Positions 14,702-24,265 are shown, numbered from the stretch's first letter. The stretch is DNA of 34,034 nt from Thermohalobaculum sp039187815 (GCA_039187815.1 JBCCZI010000036.1:1-34034); one strand, 5' to 3'. Notes: a model not told the origin generated them from the sequence alone. Translations and numbers: made by a program.

Positions 14702-15631
14702 ATGACCGAGGTCGTCGCATCGGCACCGCGCGGAGAGCCGCTCGAGATCCCGCGACCAGGGCGTCTATCGGCACTGCTGCAACGCTACGAGATCCTGCGC
14801 GGCGTCGTGCTCCTGTCGCCGGCCATGGCGGTGATGATCGCCGGCATGCTGTTGCCGTTCCTGGTCTTGGTCGTCATGAGCTTCTGGACCCCGATGGGGT
14901 TCGACTTCAACACCGATCCGTCGTTCAAGAACTATTCGGATATCGCCACCCAGCCAATCTATGGCGCGCTGTTGTCCCGGTCTTTGTGGATGTCGGGTGC
15001 TGCGACGGTCATCACTGTGCTGCTCTGCTATCCGATGGCCTATTACGTCGCCTTCCACGTCAAGCGGCACAAGACGCTGTGGCTGATCCTGATGACGCTG
15101 CCGTTTTGGACCAGTTATCTGCTGCGTGTCTTCGCCTGGAAGATCGTGCTGGGCTATAATGGTATGATCAATGCCAGCCTGACCGGCATCGGGCTGATCG
15201 ACGCGCCGCTCGAGTTTCTGCTCTACAGTCAGACGGCCGTGGTGATCACGCTGACCCATGCTTGGGCCGCCTTCGCGATTTTGCCGATCTATGTGAGCCT
15301 GGAGAAGATCGACCGTTCGCTGCTCGAGGCGGCGACCGATCTCGGCGACGGGCCTTGGGCGCGGTTCTTCCGAGTGACGCTGCCCCTCTCGATGCCAGGT
15401 GTGATCGCTGCGATGCTGCTGATCTTTATTCCCACGGTCGGCGATTACGTGACCCCGGCGCTGCTCGGCGGACCGGACGGCGTGATGATCGGCAACCTGA
15501 TCCAGCTCCAATTCGGGCCGGCCAACAACTGGCCCATGGGAGCGGCGCTGGCGCTTGTGATGATGGCCTCAACCGCTGGGGTGTTCATCGCGACCAAGCT
15601 GGTCAGAAGCGCGCTGGAGGCGCGGATCTGA
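14702..15631 (+). CDS. Polyamine-type ABC permease 1 (PotB-like)
   Basis: A 309-residue inner-membrane permease. The first helix is LSPAMAVMIAGMLLPFLVLVVMSF. Family segments are PIYGALLSRSLWMSGAATVITVLLCYPMAY, RVFAWKIVLGYNGMIN and the EAA loop EAATDLGDGPWARFFRVTLP. The late TVGDYVTPALLGGPDGVMIGNLI is characteristic of PotB/ModB-like polyamine permeases. A GGAGG ribosome site precedes the ATG. Its stop overlaps the next start (CTGATGG). Confidence 0.92.
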   Translation: MTEVVASAPRGEPLEIPRPGRLSALLQRYEILRGVVLLSPAMAVMIAGMLLPFLVLVVMSFWTPMGFDFNTDPSFKNYSDIATQPIYGALLSRSLWMSGAATVITVLLCYPMAYYVAFHVKRHKTLWLILMTLPFWTSYLLRVFAWKIVLGYNGMINASLTGIGLIDAPLEFLLYSQTAVVITLTHAWAAFAILPIYVSLEKIDRSLLEAATDLGDGPWARFFRVTLPLSMPGVIAAMLLIFIPTVGDYVTPALLGGPDGVMIGNLIQLQFGPANNWPMGAALALVMMASTAGVFIATKLVRSALEARI

Positions 15632-16449
15632 TGGGCACAGCAAGCTATGTCAACCGCGAGAGCCCGGCGCTCAAGATCTATGCTTGGGCCTTTGTGGCCA
15701 TCCTCTATGCGCCGATCCTGCTGTTGCCGCTCTTCTCGTTCAACAGCTCGACCTACATCGCCTTTCCCATCGAAGGCTTCACCACCGAGTGGTATGGCGC
15801 GCTCTGGGCCAACAGCCAGATGTGGACGGCGCTTTGGAACAGCGTTTGGCTGGGGGCGATCGTTGCCGTGATCTCGACGGCGCTCGGCGTGTTGGCGGCC
15901 AAGGCGCTGACCCGCTATCGGCTGCCGGCCCGCGGACCGATCATCGGCTTCATGATGCTGCCCTTGGTGGTGCCTGGCATCGTGTTCGGCGTGGCGCTGC
16001 TGATCCTGATGAACCGAGCTGGCATCCCTTTGTCGCTCTTCACCGTGGGCATCGGTCACGTCCTGATCTGCACGCCCTTTGCGATCGCAACCCTAATGCC
16101 GCGCTTTGAGGGCTTCGATGCCTCGATCGAGGAGGCCTCGGCGGACTTGGGCGAGAACGGCTGGTGGACGTTCTGGCGCGTGACCTTTCCGCTGGTGTTT
16201 CCGGGGATCCTGGCCAGCCTGATGCTAACCTTCACCATCTCGTTCGACGAGTTCATCATGGCCTTCTTCCTGGCCGGGACAGAGCAGTCGCTGCCGATTT
16301 ATATCTGGAACCAGCTCCGCTTTCCCGAGCGGCTGCCGATGGTGCTCGCTCTCTCGACCATCATCATCGCGATCTCGTTCGTGCTGGTCTTCTTTAGCCT
16401 CTGGCTGACGCGGCTCGGGGTCGACACCAAGACGGGAGACGCCGCATGA
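15631..16449 (+). CDS. Polyamine-type ABC permease 2 (PotC-like)
   Basis: A 272-residue permease. I start at ATG 15631, which overlaps the previous stop by one base, not at the longer open frame from 15262. It has LPLFSFNSSTYIAFPIEGFTTEWY near the N-terminus, typical of PotC-type subunits. The EAA loop is EEASADLGENGWWTFWRVTFPL, and TISFDEFIMAFFLAGTEQSLPIYIW follows. It pairs with the preceding permease to form the heterodimeric channel. It overlaps the ATPase gene by 4 nt. Confidence 0.92.
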   Translation: MGTASYVNRESPALKIYAWAFVAILYAPILLLPLFSFNSSTYIAFPIEGFTTEWYGALWANSQMWTALWNSVWLGAIVAVISTALGVLAAKALTRYRLPARGPIIGFMMLPLVVPGIVFGVALLILMNRAGIPLSLFTVGIGHVLICTPFAIATLMPRFEGFDASIEEASADLGENGWWTFWRVTFPLVFPGILASLMLTFTISFDEFIMAFFLAGTEQSLPIYIWNQLRFPERLPMVLALSTIIIAISFVLVFFSLWLTRLGVDTKTGDAA

Positions 16450-17546
16450 GCGCCGAGCCCTGCATCACCATCCGCAATGTCACCAAATCCTTCGGCGTGC
16501 TAAAGGCCGTGGACGGCGTCGATTTCTCGATCGGGCAGGGGGAGTTCTTTTCGCTGCTGGGGGCTTCGGGCTGTGGCAAGACCACGCTGCTCCGGATGCT
16601 CGCGGGCTTTGAGGGGGTGACGTCCGGCGAGATCTTTATCGATGGGCATCCGATGTCGGGTGTGCCGCCGCATCACCGCCCCGTAAACATGGTGTTCCAG
16701 AGCTATGCGATCTTTCCGCACCTGAATGTGCGGGACAACATCGCCTATGGGTTGCGCAAGCAGAAGCTCTCGCGCGCCGAGCGGACCCGGATGGTCGACG
16801 AGATGCTCGAGCTCATCAAGCTGCCCGGCTATGGCAAGCGGCGGGCGAACGAGCTGTCGGGCGGTCAGCGTCAGCGGGTCGCGCTGGCCCGCGCGCTGAT
16901 CCTGCGGCCCAAGGTCCTATTGCTCGACGAGCCGCTCGGCGCGCTTGATAAGAAGTTGCGCGAACAGATGCAGCTCGAGTTGCGCGAGCTGCAGCGCAAT
17001 GTGGGCATCACCTTCGTCTTCGTGACCCATGATCAGGAGGAGGCGCTGACCCTCTCGGACCGGATCGCCGTGATGTCCGAGGGCAAGGTGCTGCAGATCG
17101 ATACGCCAAATGGGCTCTACGAGCGGCCGAGCACACGCCAGGTGGCCTCGTTCATCGGTACCATGAACTTTTTCGAAGGCCGGGTGACGGGGCGCGAGAG
17201 CGGCACGGCGGCGGTGAATGTGCGCGGGCTCGGGCAGTTGTCGTTGCCGGTCGCGCCCCAGGGCCCGCCCGAGGGCGCCAAGATCTGCGTCGCCATCCGC
17301 CCGGAAAAGCTGCTTTTGTCACCCCAGCGTCCCGAGACGCATCGCCATGTGATCGAGGGCACGCTGGACAACATTGCGTATCTCGGCGAGCGCAGCCATT
17401 TCTTCGTTCGCCTGCCAGGAACCGAGCGGCCGGTGGCCGTCTCAGCGCAGAACCATGTGGGCGGCTGGCTGGGTGAGCCCGATCGTGGTCAGCCGGTGTG
17501 GCTGAACTGGGCCGACGATGCGATGGTCTTGCTCAACGCGGATTGA
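16446..17546 (+). CDS. Polyamine-type ABC ATPase (PotA-like)
   Basis: A 366-residue ABC ATPase. Walker A is GASGCGKTT (39-47), the Q-loop VFQSYAIFPH, signature LSGGQRQR (137-144), Walker B with DEPLGALDKKLREQMQLEL (161-179) and the switch TFVFVTHDQEEALTLSDRI. A C-terminal TOBE-type domain of about 120 residues (IGTMNFFEGRVTG, VAIRPEKLLLSP) gives the usual PotA length and may sense substrate or regulate activity. It completes the importer encoded by the three genes upstream. Confidence 0.94.
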   Translation: MSAEPCITIRNVTKSFGVLKAVDGVDFSIGQGEFFSLLGASGCGKTTLLRMLAGFEGVTSGEIFIDGHPMSGVPPHHRPVNMVFQSYAIFPHLNVRDNIAYGLRKQKLSRAERTRMVDEMLELIKLPGYGKRRANELSGGQRQRVALARALILRPKVLLLDEPLGALDKKLREQMQLELRELQRNVGITFVFVTHDQEEALTLSDRIAVMSEGKVLQIDTPNGLYERPSTRQVASFIGTMNFFEGRVTGRESGTAAVNVRGLGQLSLPVAPQGPPEGAKICVAIRPEKLLLSPQRPETHRHVIEGTLDNIAYLGERSHFFVRLPGTERPVAVSAQNHVGGWLGEPDRGQPVWLNWADDAMVLLNAD

Positions 17547-17555
17547 GGTCGCGCC

Positions 17556-18242
17556 ATGATCACAACCAATGCGGAGGCGAGACGCCCGCGGACAGCCTCG
17601 CGCGAGGTGCGGAGGCGCCAGCTGATTGAGGCAACCATCGCGTGCATCGCGCGCCATGGTCTCTCGGGCACCACCATGGCCCAGGTGACGGGGCTGGCCG
17701 ATCTGTCCATGGGCCTTGTGAGCTTCCATTTCCAAAGCAAAGAGAACCTGCTGCAGGAGACGCTGATCCACCTGGCAGAGGAGCACAGGACGCGATGGGT
17801 CCAGAGCTTGGCCGACAGCGCGCTCGATCCAGCCGCCAAGCTCGCCGCAGTGATAGATGCGCATTTCCATCCAAGCATCTGTAACGAAGAGAAAATCCCC
17901 GTTTGGTTCGCTTTCTTTGGTGAGACGCGCTACCGCGATCTCTACCGGGACAAGATCGCGCAGTTCGACGGCGAGCGAACCAAGATCGTCGAGGAGCTCT
18001 GCCAAGAACTAGCAGCGATCGGTAATCTGGTCATCGATCCGCACATGGTGGCGCAAAACCTCGAGTCCCTGGCCGATGGGCTCTGGCTCAGCATCATGCT
18101 TTATCCACGCGAGCTGAACCGCTTGGCGGCAAAGCAGCAGGTCGCCTCCTATCTCAACGCGGTTTTTCCCCGGCACTTCGATCCTTGGCCAGGCGAATGG
18201 GACGAGACAGAGCCCGCGCAGCCCTGCGGAGACGCGATATGA
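17556..18242 (+). CDS. TetR-family regulator, BetI-like (second copy)
   Basis: A 228-residue TetR repressor. The HTH is at about 37-63 (TTMAQVTGLADLSMGLVSFHFQSKENLLQ). The ligand domain carries the BetI-like ICNEEKIPVWFAFFGETRYRDLY and ESLADGLWLSIML. It is encoded inside the operon it probably controls, 9 nt after the ATPase and overlapping the amine oxidase by 4 nt. It is a paralogue of the regulator at 8501 with a similar recognition helix, so the two may read related operators (10376 and 13397). A methylated or quaternary amine is the likely inducer, inferred from BetI. Confidence 0.9.
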   Translation: MITTNAEARRPRTASREVRRRQLIEATIACIARHGLSGTTMAQVTGLADLSMGLVSFHFQSKENLLQETLIHLAEEHRTRWVQSLADSALDPAAKLAAVIDAHFHPSICNEEKIPVWFAFFGETRYRDLYRDKIAQFDGERTKIVEELCQELAAIGNLVIDPHMVAQNLESLADGLWLSIMLYPRELNRLAAKQQVASYLNAVFPRHFDPWPGEWDETEPAQPCGDAI

Positions 18243-19621
18243 GCGATCACCCCTCGCGTCGGGCGGTCCTGGCCGCGATCCTGACCACAGCCGCGATGCC
18301 AGGGCGCGGTGCAGCCAGCCTGCCCAGCAATCCTGATGTGGTGGTCATCGGGGCGGGGGCTGCAGGCATCGCAGCGGCCCATGCGCTGATGGCGGCGGGA
18401 AAATCGGTCGTCGTGATCGAGGCGACCAAACGACTTGGCGGGCGCGCCTACACAGAGAGCGCGCGCCTTGGTGTGCCGCTCGACCACGGCTGCGCCTGGT
18501 TGCAGGGGCCACGAAGCTTGCCCCTGGTCGCGCTGGCGCGGGAGCAAGGCTATACGCTCGTCGACCACGACAGCGCGACGGAGGCGCTCTTCGTCGGAGA
18601 TCGCCGCGCCAATGCACCCGAGCGGCGGGCCTATGACCGTGCTTGGGGGCGCATTGAGGACGCGCTCGAGGACGCCGATGGCCGCGATGTCTCCGCCGCT
18701 TCGGTCATACCGGGCAGCCTCGACTGGTCCGGCACGGTCCAAAGCTGGATCGGTCCGATGGATCATGGCGTGGACTTCGCCGATCTCTCCACCGCGGACT
18801 ACAACGCGTTTGACGATCTCGAGACCAACTATCTGATCGCCGAGGGCTTGGGCACCTTGGTGGCGCAAGCGGGCGCGGGTCTGCCGGTCAAGCTCGGCAC
18901 GCCCGCGATGGCCATCGACTGGTCGCGCGAGGGCGTGCGTGTCGAGACGCCGAGCGGCACCTTAAGCGCCGAGGCGTGCATCGTCACCGTCTCGACCGGG
19001 GTGCTCGCTTCGGGCGCCATCCGGTTCTCCCCCGCGCTGCCCGTGCGGACCCTAGATGCGATTGACCGGGTGCCCATGGGGCTCTTGACCAAGATCGTGC
19101 TGAAGACGGATGGCGCGCGCTTTGGCCTCTCGGACAATGGCTGGCTGACCTATAAGACCTCGGAGGAAATGCCTGCAGAGGCCTGTTTCTTCCTGACAAT
19201 GCCGTTTGGTCAGCCGCTGATGGTTGGCTTTGTCGGCGGCGCCCACGGTTGGGATCTCGCCAAGGCGGGCGAGGCGGCGGCCGTGGATTTCGCGACCGAG
19301 GAACTGGCGGCGCTGTTCGGGTCGGATGTGCGTAAGCACCTTATCGACGGCTTGATGACGGACTGGGCGACGAACCCGACGACGTTCGGTGCCTATGCGT
19401 CCGCCCAGCCTGGCCATTTCAGCGCCCGTACCGCGCTCTCCGAACCGGTCGGGGGGCGCGTGTTCTTTGCAGGTGAGGCGCTAGCGGGCTCGCATATGCA
19501 GCTCTGCTCCGGCGCGTGGATGAGCGGGCATGCCACCGCCAGTGCGGTCGTGCGCAGCCTCGACCGACATTGCAACACCTGCGGGCCGAAACGGGCGCTG
19601 GGAGAGGACGGCTCCGAATGA
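18239..19621 (+). CDS. Tat-exported flavin monoamine oxidase
   Basis: A 460-residue FAD-dependent amine oxidase. The ATG at 18239 overlaps the previous stop. The N-terminus PSRRAVLAAILTTAAMPGRG is a twin-arginine signal, so the enzyme probably works in the periplasm. The FAD-binding fold is clear: VVVIGAGAAGIAAAHALMAA (residues 34-53), E61, RLGGRAYTE (65-73), and near the C-terminus VFFAGEALAGSHMQLCSGAW. No MAO-type covalent FAD Cys is present. The family oxidises primary or secondary amines, polyamines or amino acids to imines with H2O2 or another acceptor. A periplasmic position beside a polyamine-type importer suggests action on the substrate before uptake. Confidence 0.9.
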   Translation: MSDHPSRRAVLAAILTTAAMPGRGAASLPSNPDVVVIGAGAAGIAAAHALMAAGKSVVVIEATKRLGGRAYTESARLGVPLDHGCAWLQGPRSLPLVALAREQGYTLVDHDSATEALFVGDRRANAPERRAYDRAWGRIEDALEDADGRDVSAASVIPGSLDWSGTVQSWIGPMDHGVDFADLSTADYNAFDDLETNYLIAEGLGTLVAQAGAGLPVKLGTPAMAIDWSREGVRVETPSGTLSAEACIVTVSTGVLASGAIRFSPALPVRTLDAIDRVPMGLLTKIVLKTDGARFGLSDNGWLTYKTSEEMPAEACFFLTMPFGQPLMVGFVGGAHGWDLAKAGEAAAVDFATEELAALFGSDVRKHLIDGLMTDWATNPTTFGAYASAQPGHFSARTALSEPVGGRVFFAGEALAGSHMQLCSGAWMSGHATASAVVRSLDRHCNTCGPKRALGEDGSE

Positions 19622-21714
19622 CACACCACGAGAAAACCATTCGCCCACCCGCCCGTGATCCCCGCTATGATGTTCTGTTTGAGCCGGTGCAGATCGGCCC
19701 CGTCACGGCCAAGAACCGCTTTTATCAGGTGCCCCATTGCAACGGGATGAGCCGCTCTTATCCCTCTTCGATGGCCGAGATGCGGGGCGTGAAGGCCGAG
19801 GGCGGCTGGGCCGTCATCTGCACCGAAGAAGTCGAGATCCATCCCTCCTCCGAGCACACGCCCTATGTGGAGGGCCGGCTCTGGGACGACCGCGATATCC
19901 CAGTCTTTGCCAAAGTGTGCGACAAGATCCATGAGCATGGCGGGCTTGCGGGTATCGAGCCCTCTTATGCCGGGGCCGCAACCGCCAATCGCTATAGCCG
20001 TGACATCCCCATGGGACCCTCGGCACAGCCTGTGGACTATCCAGACCCCGTCCAAGTGCGCGCCATGGACAAAGCGGACATCCGCAATCTGCGCCGCTGG
20101 TATGTCGAGGGAGCCAAGCGCGCACGCCGCGCCGGCTTTGACCTGATCTATGTCTACGCGGCCCATGACCTCAGCGTGCTGATGCATTTTCTCTCGCGCC
20201 GCCGGAACCGGCGCAGCGACGACTATGGCGGCAGCCTCGAGAACCGCGCACGCCTGTTTCGCGAGGTGCTCGAGGAGACCAAGGAGGCCGTCGGCGACAC
20301 CTGTGCCGTGGCTGTGCGCCTCGCCGTGGACGAACTGACGGGGCCTAACGGAATGGTCAGCGGCGCAGAGAGCCGGGACCTGATCGAGATGTTGGCCGAG
20401 CACCCGGATCTGTGGGACGTCAACATCAGCGACTGGTCCAATGACAGCCAGACCTCGCGCTTTGCCGAGGCCGGGTTTCAGGACGACTATGTCTCGTGGG
20501 TGAAATCCGTGACCACCAAGCCGGTGGTGGGTGTGGGGCGGTACACCTCGCCTGACGCCATGGTCGCGCTGATTCGCCAGGGCCGGCTCGATCTGATCGG
20601 TGCTGCACGGCCCTCGATTGCCGATCCGTTCCTGCCGAAGAAGATCGAAGAGGGTCGTCCGGACGACATCCGCGAATGCATCGGGTGCAATATCTGCGTC
20701 TCGGGCGACCTCTCGAGCGCGCCGATCCGCTGCACCCAAAACCCGACAATGGGGGAAGAGTGGCGCCGCGGCTGGCATCCCGAGCGGATCGCGCCCGCCC
20801 ATGCGTCCGAGACGGTGTTGATCGTCGGTGCCGGGCCATCTGGGCTCGAGGCGGCCCGGGCGCTCGGCGCGCGGGGCTACACCGTGACGCTGGCCGAAGC
20901 CTCGGATCGGCTTGGCGGGCGGGTCGATGCCGAGGCGAGACTGCCGGGCCTGAACGAATGGCGACGGGTTGTGGACTACCGCACCTACCAGGTCGCGCAG
21001 ATGCCACATGTTACCACCTATCTCGGAAGCCGCCTTGGGCTTGCGGATGTGCTGGAGTTCGCGGCCGACCATGTGGCCATCGCGACCGGTGCGCGCTGGT
21101 GCTCTTCGGGCATCGGACGGTCAAACCATGCACCGATCCCGCTAGAACAGGGGGCGGTCGTGCTGACCCCCACCGAGATTATGGCGGGTGAGAGGCCCAC
21201 AAGCCCGGTGGTCGTGTTCGATGACGATCACTACTATATGGGCGGCTTAATGGCCGAACTGCTGCGGGCCGAGGGCTTTGACGTCACCTATGTGACGCCC
21301 GAGGCCGATGTCTCACACTGGACGCATCACACGCTCGAGCAAGACCGGATCCAGGCCCGCCTGATCGAGGCTGGCGTGGCCATCATCCCGCTCCACAACC
21401 TGATCCACATCGCGACCGACAGCGCGATCTTGTCCTGCGTCTACACCGAGCGGTTGCGCGAGATCCCCTGCGGCGGCGTGGTTATGGTGACCATGCGCCA
21501 GCCCATCGATGCGCTCTATGATGGGCTCGAGGCGGCGATTGAGGACGGCCAGGCCCCGCGACCGAAATCGCTGCTGCGGATCGGCGATTGTTATGGCCCT
21601 GGCACCATCGCCGCTGCAGTCTATGGCGGCCACCGCTATGCTCGCGAGCTCGGCGAGCCCCAGACCGACGCCGTGCCGTTCCGACGAGAGCTCGTGCAGA
21701 TCGAGACTGACTGA
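19618..21714 (+). CDS. TMADH-like Fe-S flavoprotein dehydrogenase 1
   Basis: A 698-residue enzyme with the full trimethylamine dehydrogenase layout. An FMN TIM barrel comes first (DPRYDVLFEPVQIGPVTAKN), then a 4Fe-4S motif (C354, C357, C360, C372 in CIGCNIC and RCTQN), then an ADP/FAD-binding domain (VGAGPSG, 403-409). C41 in YQVPHCNG matches the Cys that binds FMN covalently in TMADH. Catalytic Tyr180 and His183 (VYAAH) are kept. The TMADH substrate residues Tyr60, Trp264 and Trp355 are changed: E71, no clear Trp, and D364. The substrate is thus probably larger or charged, not trimethylamine. Electrons would pass from FMN through the cluster to ETF or a quinone; no etf gene is visible here. 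Confidence 0.9.
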   Translation: MTHHEKTIRPPARDPRYDVLFEPVQIGPVTAKNRFYQVPHCNGMSRSYPSSMAEMRGVKAEGGWAVICTEEVEIHPSSEHTPYVEGRLWDDRDIPVFAKVCDKIHEHGGLAGIEPSYAGAATANRYSRDIPMGPSAQPVDYPDPVQVRAMDKADIRNLRRWYVEGAKRARRAGFDLIYVYAAHDLSVLMHFLSRRRNRRSDDYGGSLENRARLFREVLEETKEAVGDTCAVAVRLAVDELTGPNGMVSGAESRDLIEMLAEHPDLWDVNISDWSNDSQTSRFAEAGFQDDYVSWVKSVTTKPVVGVGRYTSPDAMVALIRQGRLDLIGAARPSIADPFLPKKIEEGRPDDIRECIGCNICVSGDLSSAPIRCTQNPTMGEEWRRGWHPERIAPAHASETVLIVGAGPSGLEAARALGARGYTVTLAEASDRLGGRVDAEARLPGLNEWRRVVDYRTYQVAQMPHVTTYLGSRLGLADVLEFAADHVAIATGARWCSSGIGRSNHAPIPLEQGAVVLTPTEIMAGERPTSPVVVFDDDHYYMGGLMAELLRAEGFDVTYVTPEADVSHWTHHTLEQDRIQARLIEAGVAIIPLHNLIHIATDSAILSCVYTERLREIPCGGVVMVTMRQPIDALYDGLEAAIEDGQAPRPKSLLRIGDCYGPGTIAAAVYGGHRYARELGEPQTDAVPFRRELVQIETD

Positions 21715-21727
21715 CGAGGTGCCGTCC

Positions 21728-24244
21728 ATGACCCGCGACCCGCGCTACGACTGCCTGTTCGAGCCGATCCGGATTGGGCCCGTAACCGCGAAAAACCGCT
21801 TCTACCAGGTGCCCCATTGCACAGGGATGGGCTGGCTCCGCCCGCAGACGCTGGCCGAGATGCGCGGGGTCAAGGCCGAGGGCGGCTGGGGTGTGGTCTG
21901 CACCGAGTACTGCTCGATCCACCCGGCCTCCGACGACCTCTACGGCGTCTCGGCGGCCCTGTGGGACCAGGATGATGTTCGCGCCCATGCTCTCATGACT
22001 GACAAGGTGCATGCGCACGGCGCGCTGGCGGGGGTCGAGCTTTGGTTCGGCGGCGCGCGCAATACCAATGCCTATAGCCGGTTGCCCCAGCTCGATGTGC
22101 ACTCGGTGCCGAACGCGGTCGGTCATCCCTGGCAGAGCCGCGCCATGGACAAGACCGACATCGCCGATTTGCGCCGGTGGCACCGCAAGGCGGCGCTGCG
22201 GGCCCGCGAGGCTGCGTTCGATCTCGTCTACGTCTATGCGACGCATCACTATTTGCTCGCGAACTTCCTCGACCCGCGCATCAACACCCGCGGCGACGAG
22301 TATGGCGGCAGCCTCGAGAACCGGGTGCGTCTGGTGCGTGAGCTGATCGAAGAGACCAAGGACGCGGTCGGCGACACCTGCGCCGTCGGCGTGCGGTTTT
22401 CGGCCGATGACGTGACTGGGGTCGACGGCTCTCCCCAACTCGGAGAGCGCCGCGAGATGTTCGCGATGCTGGCCGAGCTGCCCGATCTCTGGGACATCAA
22501 CATCGCGGATTATTCGCTCGAGATGGCGGTCTCGCGCTTTGGCAAGGAAGCCGCGCTCGAGCCCTATATGGACTGGATCAAACAGGCGACGACCAAGCCG
22601 GTCGTGACCGTGGGTCGCTTCACCTCGCCAGACACCATGGCGAGCCAGGTCCGCCGCGGCATCGTCGACATGATCGGCGCGGCCCGCCCCTCGATCGCCG
22701 ATCCGTTCCTGCCGAAGAAGATCGAGGAGGATCGGCTCGAGGACATCCGCGAGTGCATTGGCTGCAACATCTGCTATTCCGGCGACAGCCTCGGCGTGCC
22801 GATCCGATGCACGCAAAACCCGACCATGGGCGAGGAATGGCGCCGTGGCTGGCATCCAGAGCGGGTCCCGGCGCGCAGCTCGGACGCCCATATCTTGGTG
22901 ATCGGCGGCGGGCCGGCCGGGCTCGAGGCGGCGCGGTCGCTCGGCGCGCGCGGATACCGGGTGACCTTGGCCGAGGCGGGGCGCGAGCTCGGTGGCCGGA
23001 TCGCGCGGGAGGCGCGTCTGCCGGGCCTCAGCGAGCACATCCGCGTGCGCGACTATCGCGTGCAGCAGCTGGCCAAGATGCCCAATGTCGATGTCTATCT
23101 CGAAAGCCCGCTGACGGCAGAGGACGTGGTCGAGTTCGACCCCGACCATGTGGCGCTCGCGACCGGTGCCGAGTGGCGCTCGGATCGCTTCGACAGAACC
23201 TATGTGCCGATCGCGACCCCCGAAGCGGCCGATGCCATCTACACTCCGGATGCGATCATGGAGGGACGGCTACCCCATGGCCCGACCGTGATCTTCGAGC
23301 AAAACGGCTATTACATGGGCTCCGTCATCGCCGAATTGCTGGCAGGTCAAGGCCTCGCCGTGACGCTGGTCACCGATGACGACAGCCCGTCGGCTTGGGC
23401 TGGCAACACGGCCGAGGCGCGCCGTGCCCGCAAACGGTTGATCAGCCTCGGCGTCACGATCGTCACCGCTCACACCGTGGGGCGCTTTGACGGCGCGGTC
23501 GCCGAGCTGAGCTGCGGCTATGGCGGGCCCGCTCAGCGGATCGCCTGCGAGGCCTTGGTGCCGGTCACCGCGCGCACGCCCCGGCTCGAGCTCTATCACG
23601 ACCTGCTTGCCATGGGACCGGAGGCCGCGGGCTGTTCAGTCACGCGCATCGGCGACTGCGAGGCGCCAGGGATCGTGGCGCAAGCGGTGCATGCGGGATA
23701 TCGCTTTGGGCTTGAGTTCGATGCAGCGGTGGACCGGGACCAGCCGCTCCCGCACGAGCGTGTGGCCCTGCCAGGGGCACGCCCGAGCCGCAAATACCTC
23801 GACACCCTCCTCCTCTATTACGAGGAGGAGATTATGGGCGAGGCCTATTTCGACGCCATGGCCGAGCGCTTCGATGCCCAAGAGCACCGCGAAAAGATGC
23901 GCCTTCTGGCCGATGTGGAGCGCCGGGCCGCCGCCCATGTCCGCCCGCTGATCCAGTTGCACCGGTTGACCCCGCGCGACCAGGCCGAACTGCACCGCAT
24001 CGGCCACGAGCAGGCCGAGGCCGAGACCACCGATTGGGTTGCTCTGATCGCCGCCATGCGCTGCACCTATCCTGGCTACATCGATGACTTCAACCGGCTG
24101 GAGGCGATGGCTCCGCCGGCCGACCGGGCGCCGCTCGCGCGCCTGACGGATCATGAGATCGCAGCAATCGCGTTCCTCGAGCGGGAGGCCGCGGGCGTTG
24201 CCAACAGCACCGAGCCTCTGCGCCAATACGTCGCCGGGGACTGA
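21728..24244 (+). CDS. TMADH-like flavoprotein 2 with extra helical C-terminal domain
   Basis: An 838-residue paralogue of the preceding gene. Residues 1-680 repeat the TMADH layout: flavin Cys31 (YQVPHCTG), Tyr61 kept as in TMADH (CTEYCSI), Tyr170/His173, cluster C343, C346, C349 and C361, and GGGPAG at 393-398. The two substrate Trp of TMADH are not kept. Residues about 690-838 form a further domain absent from the paralogue. It is helical and acidic, with E701/E705 (YYEEEIMGEAYF), E731 and H737 (ADVERRAAAH), and a last helix DHEIAAIAFLEREAAG. The E and ExxH-like spacing resembles ferritin-like di-iron proteins. The start is ATG 21728; a longer open frame upstream overlaps the previous gene. 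It is separated from it by 13 nt. Confidence 0.9.
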   Translation: MTRDPRYDCLFEPIRIGPVTAKNRFYQVPHCTGMGWLRPQTLAEMRGVKAEGGWGVVCTEYCSIHPASDDLYGVSAALWDQDDVRAHALMTDKVHAHGALAGVELWFGGARNTNAYSRLPQLDVHSVPNAVGHPWQSRAMDKTDIADLRRWHRKAALRAREAAFDLVYVYATHHYLLANFLDPRINTRGDEYGGSLENRVRLVRELIEETKDAVGDTCAVGVRFSADDVTGVDGSPQLGERREMFAMLAELPDLWDINIADYSLEMAVSRFGKEAALEPYMDWIKQATTKPVVTVGRFTSPDTMASQVRRGIVDMIGAARPSIADPFLPKKIEEDRLEDIRECIGCNICYSGDSLGVPIRCTQNPTMGEEWRRGWHPERVPARSSDAHILVIGGGPAGLEAARSLGARGYRVTLAEAGRELGGRIAREARLPGLSEHIRVRDYRVQQLAKMPNVDVYLESPLTAEDVVEFDPDHVALATGAEWRSDRFDRTYVPIATPEAADAIYTPDAIMEGRLPHGPTVIFEQNGYYMGSVIAELLAGQGLAVTLVTDDDSPSAWAGNTAEARRARKRLISLGVTIVTAHTVGRFDGAVAELSCGYGGPAQRIACEALVPVTARTPRLELYHDLLAMGPEAAGCSVTRIGDCEAPGIVAQAVHAGYRFGLEFDAAVDRDQPLPHERVALPGARPSRKYLDTLLLYYEEEIMGEAYFDAMAERFDAQEHREKMRLLADVERRAAAHVRPLIQLHRLTPRDQAELHRIGHEQAEAETTDWVALIAAMRCTYPGYIDDFNRLEAMAPPADRAPLARLTDHEIAAIAFLEREAAGVANSTEPLRQYVAGD

Positions 24245-24265
24245 GCCGCCATGCTAAGATTTGGC

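Noticed and set aside
19393..23149. Two minus-strand ORFs over 550 codons opposite the TMADH-like genes
   Set aside because: High-GC antisense shadows with His/Arg/Ala-rich composition and no motif. The plus-strand proteins carry all cofactor motifs.
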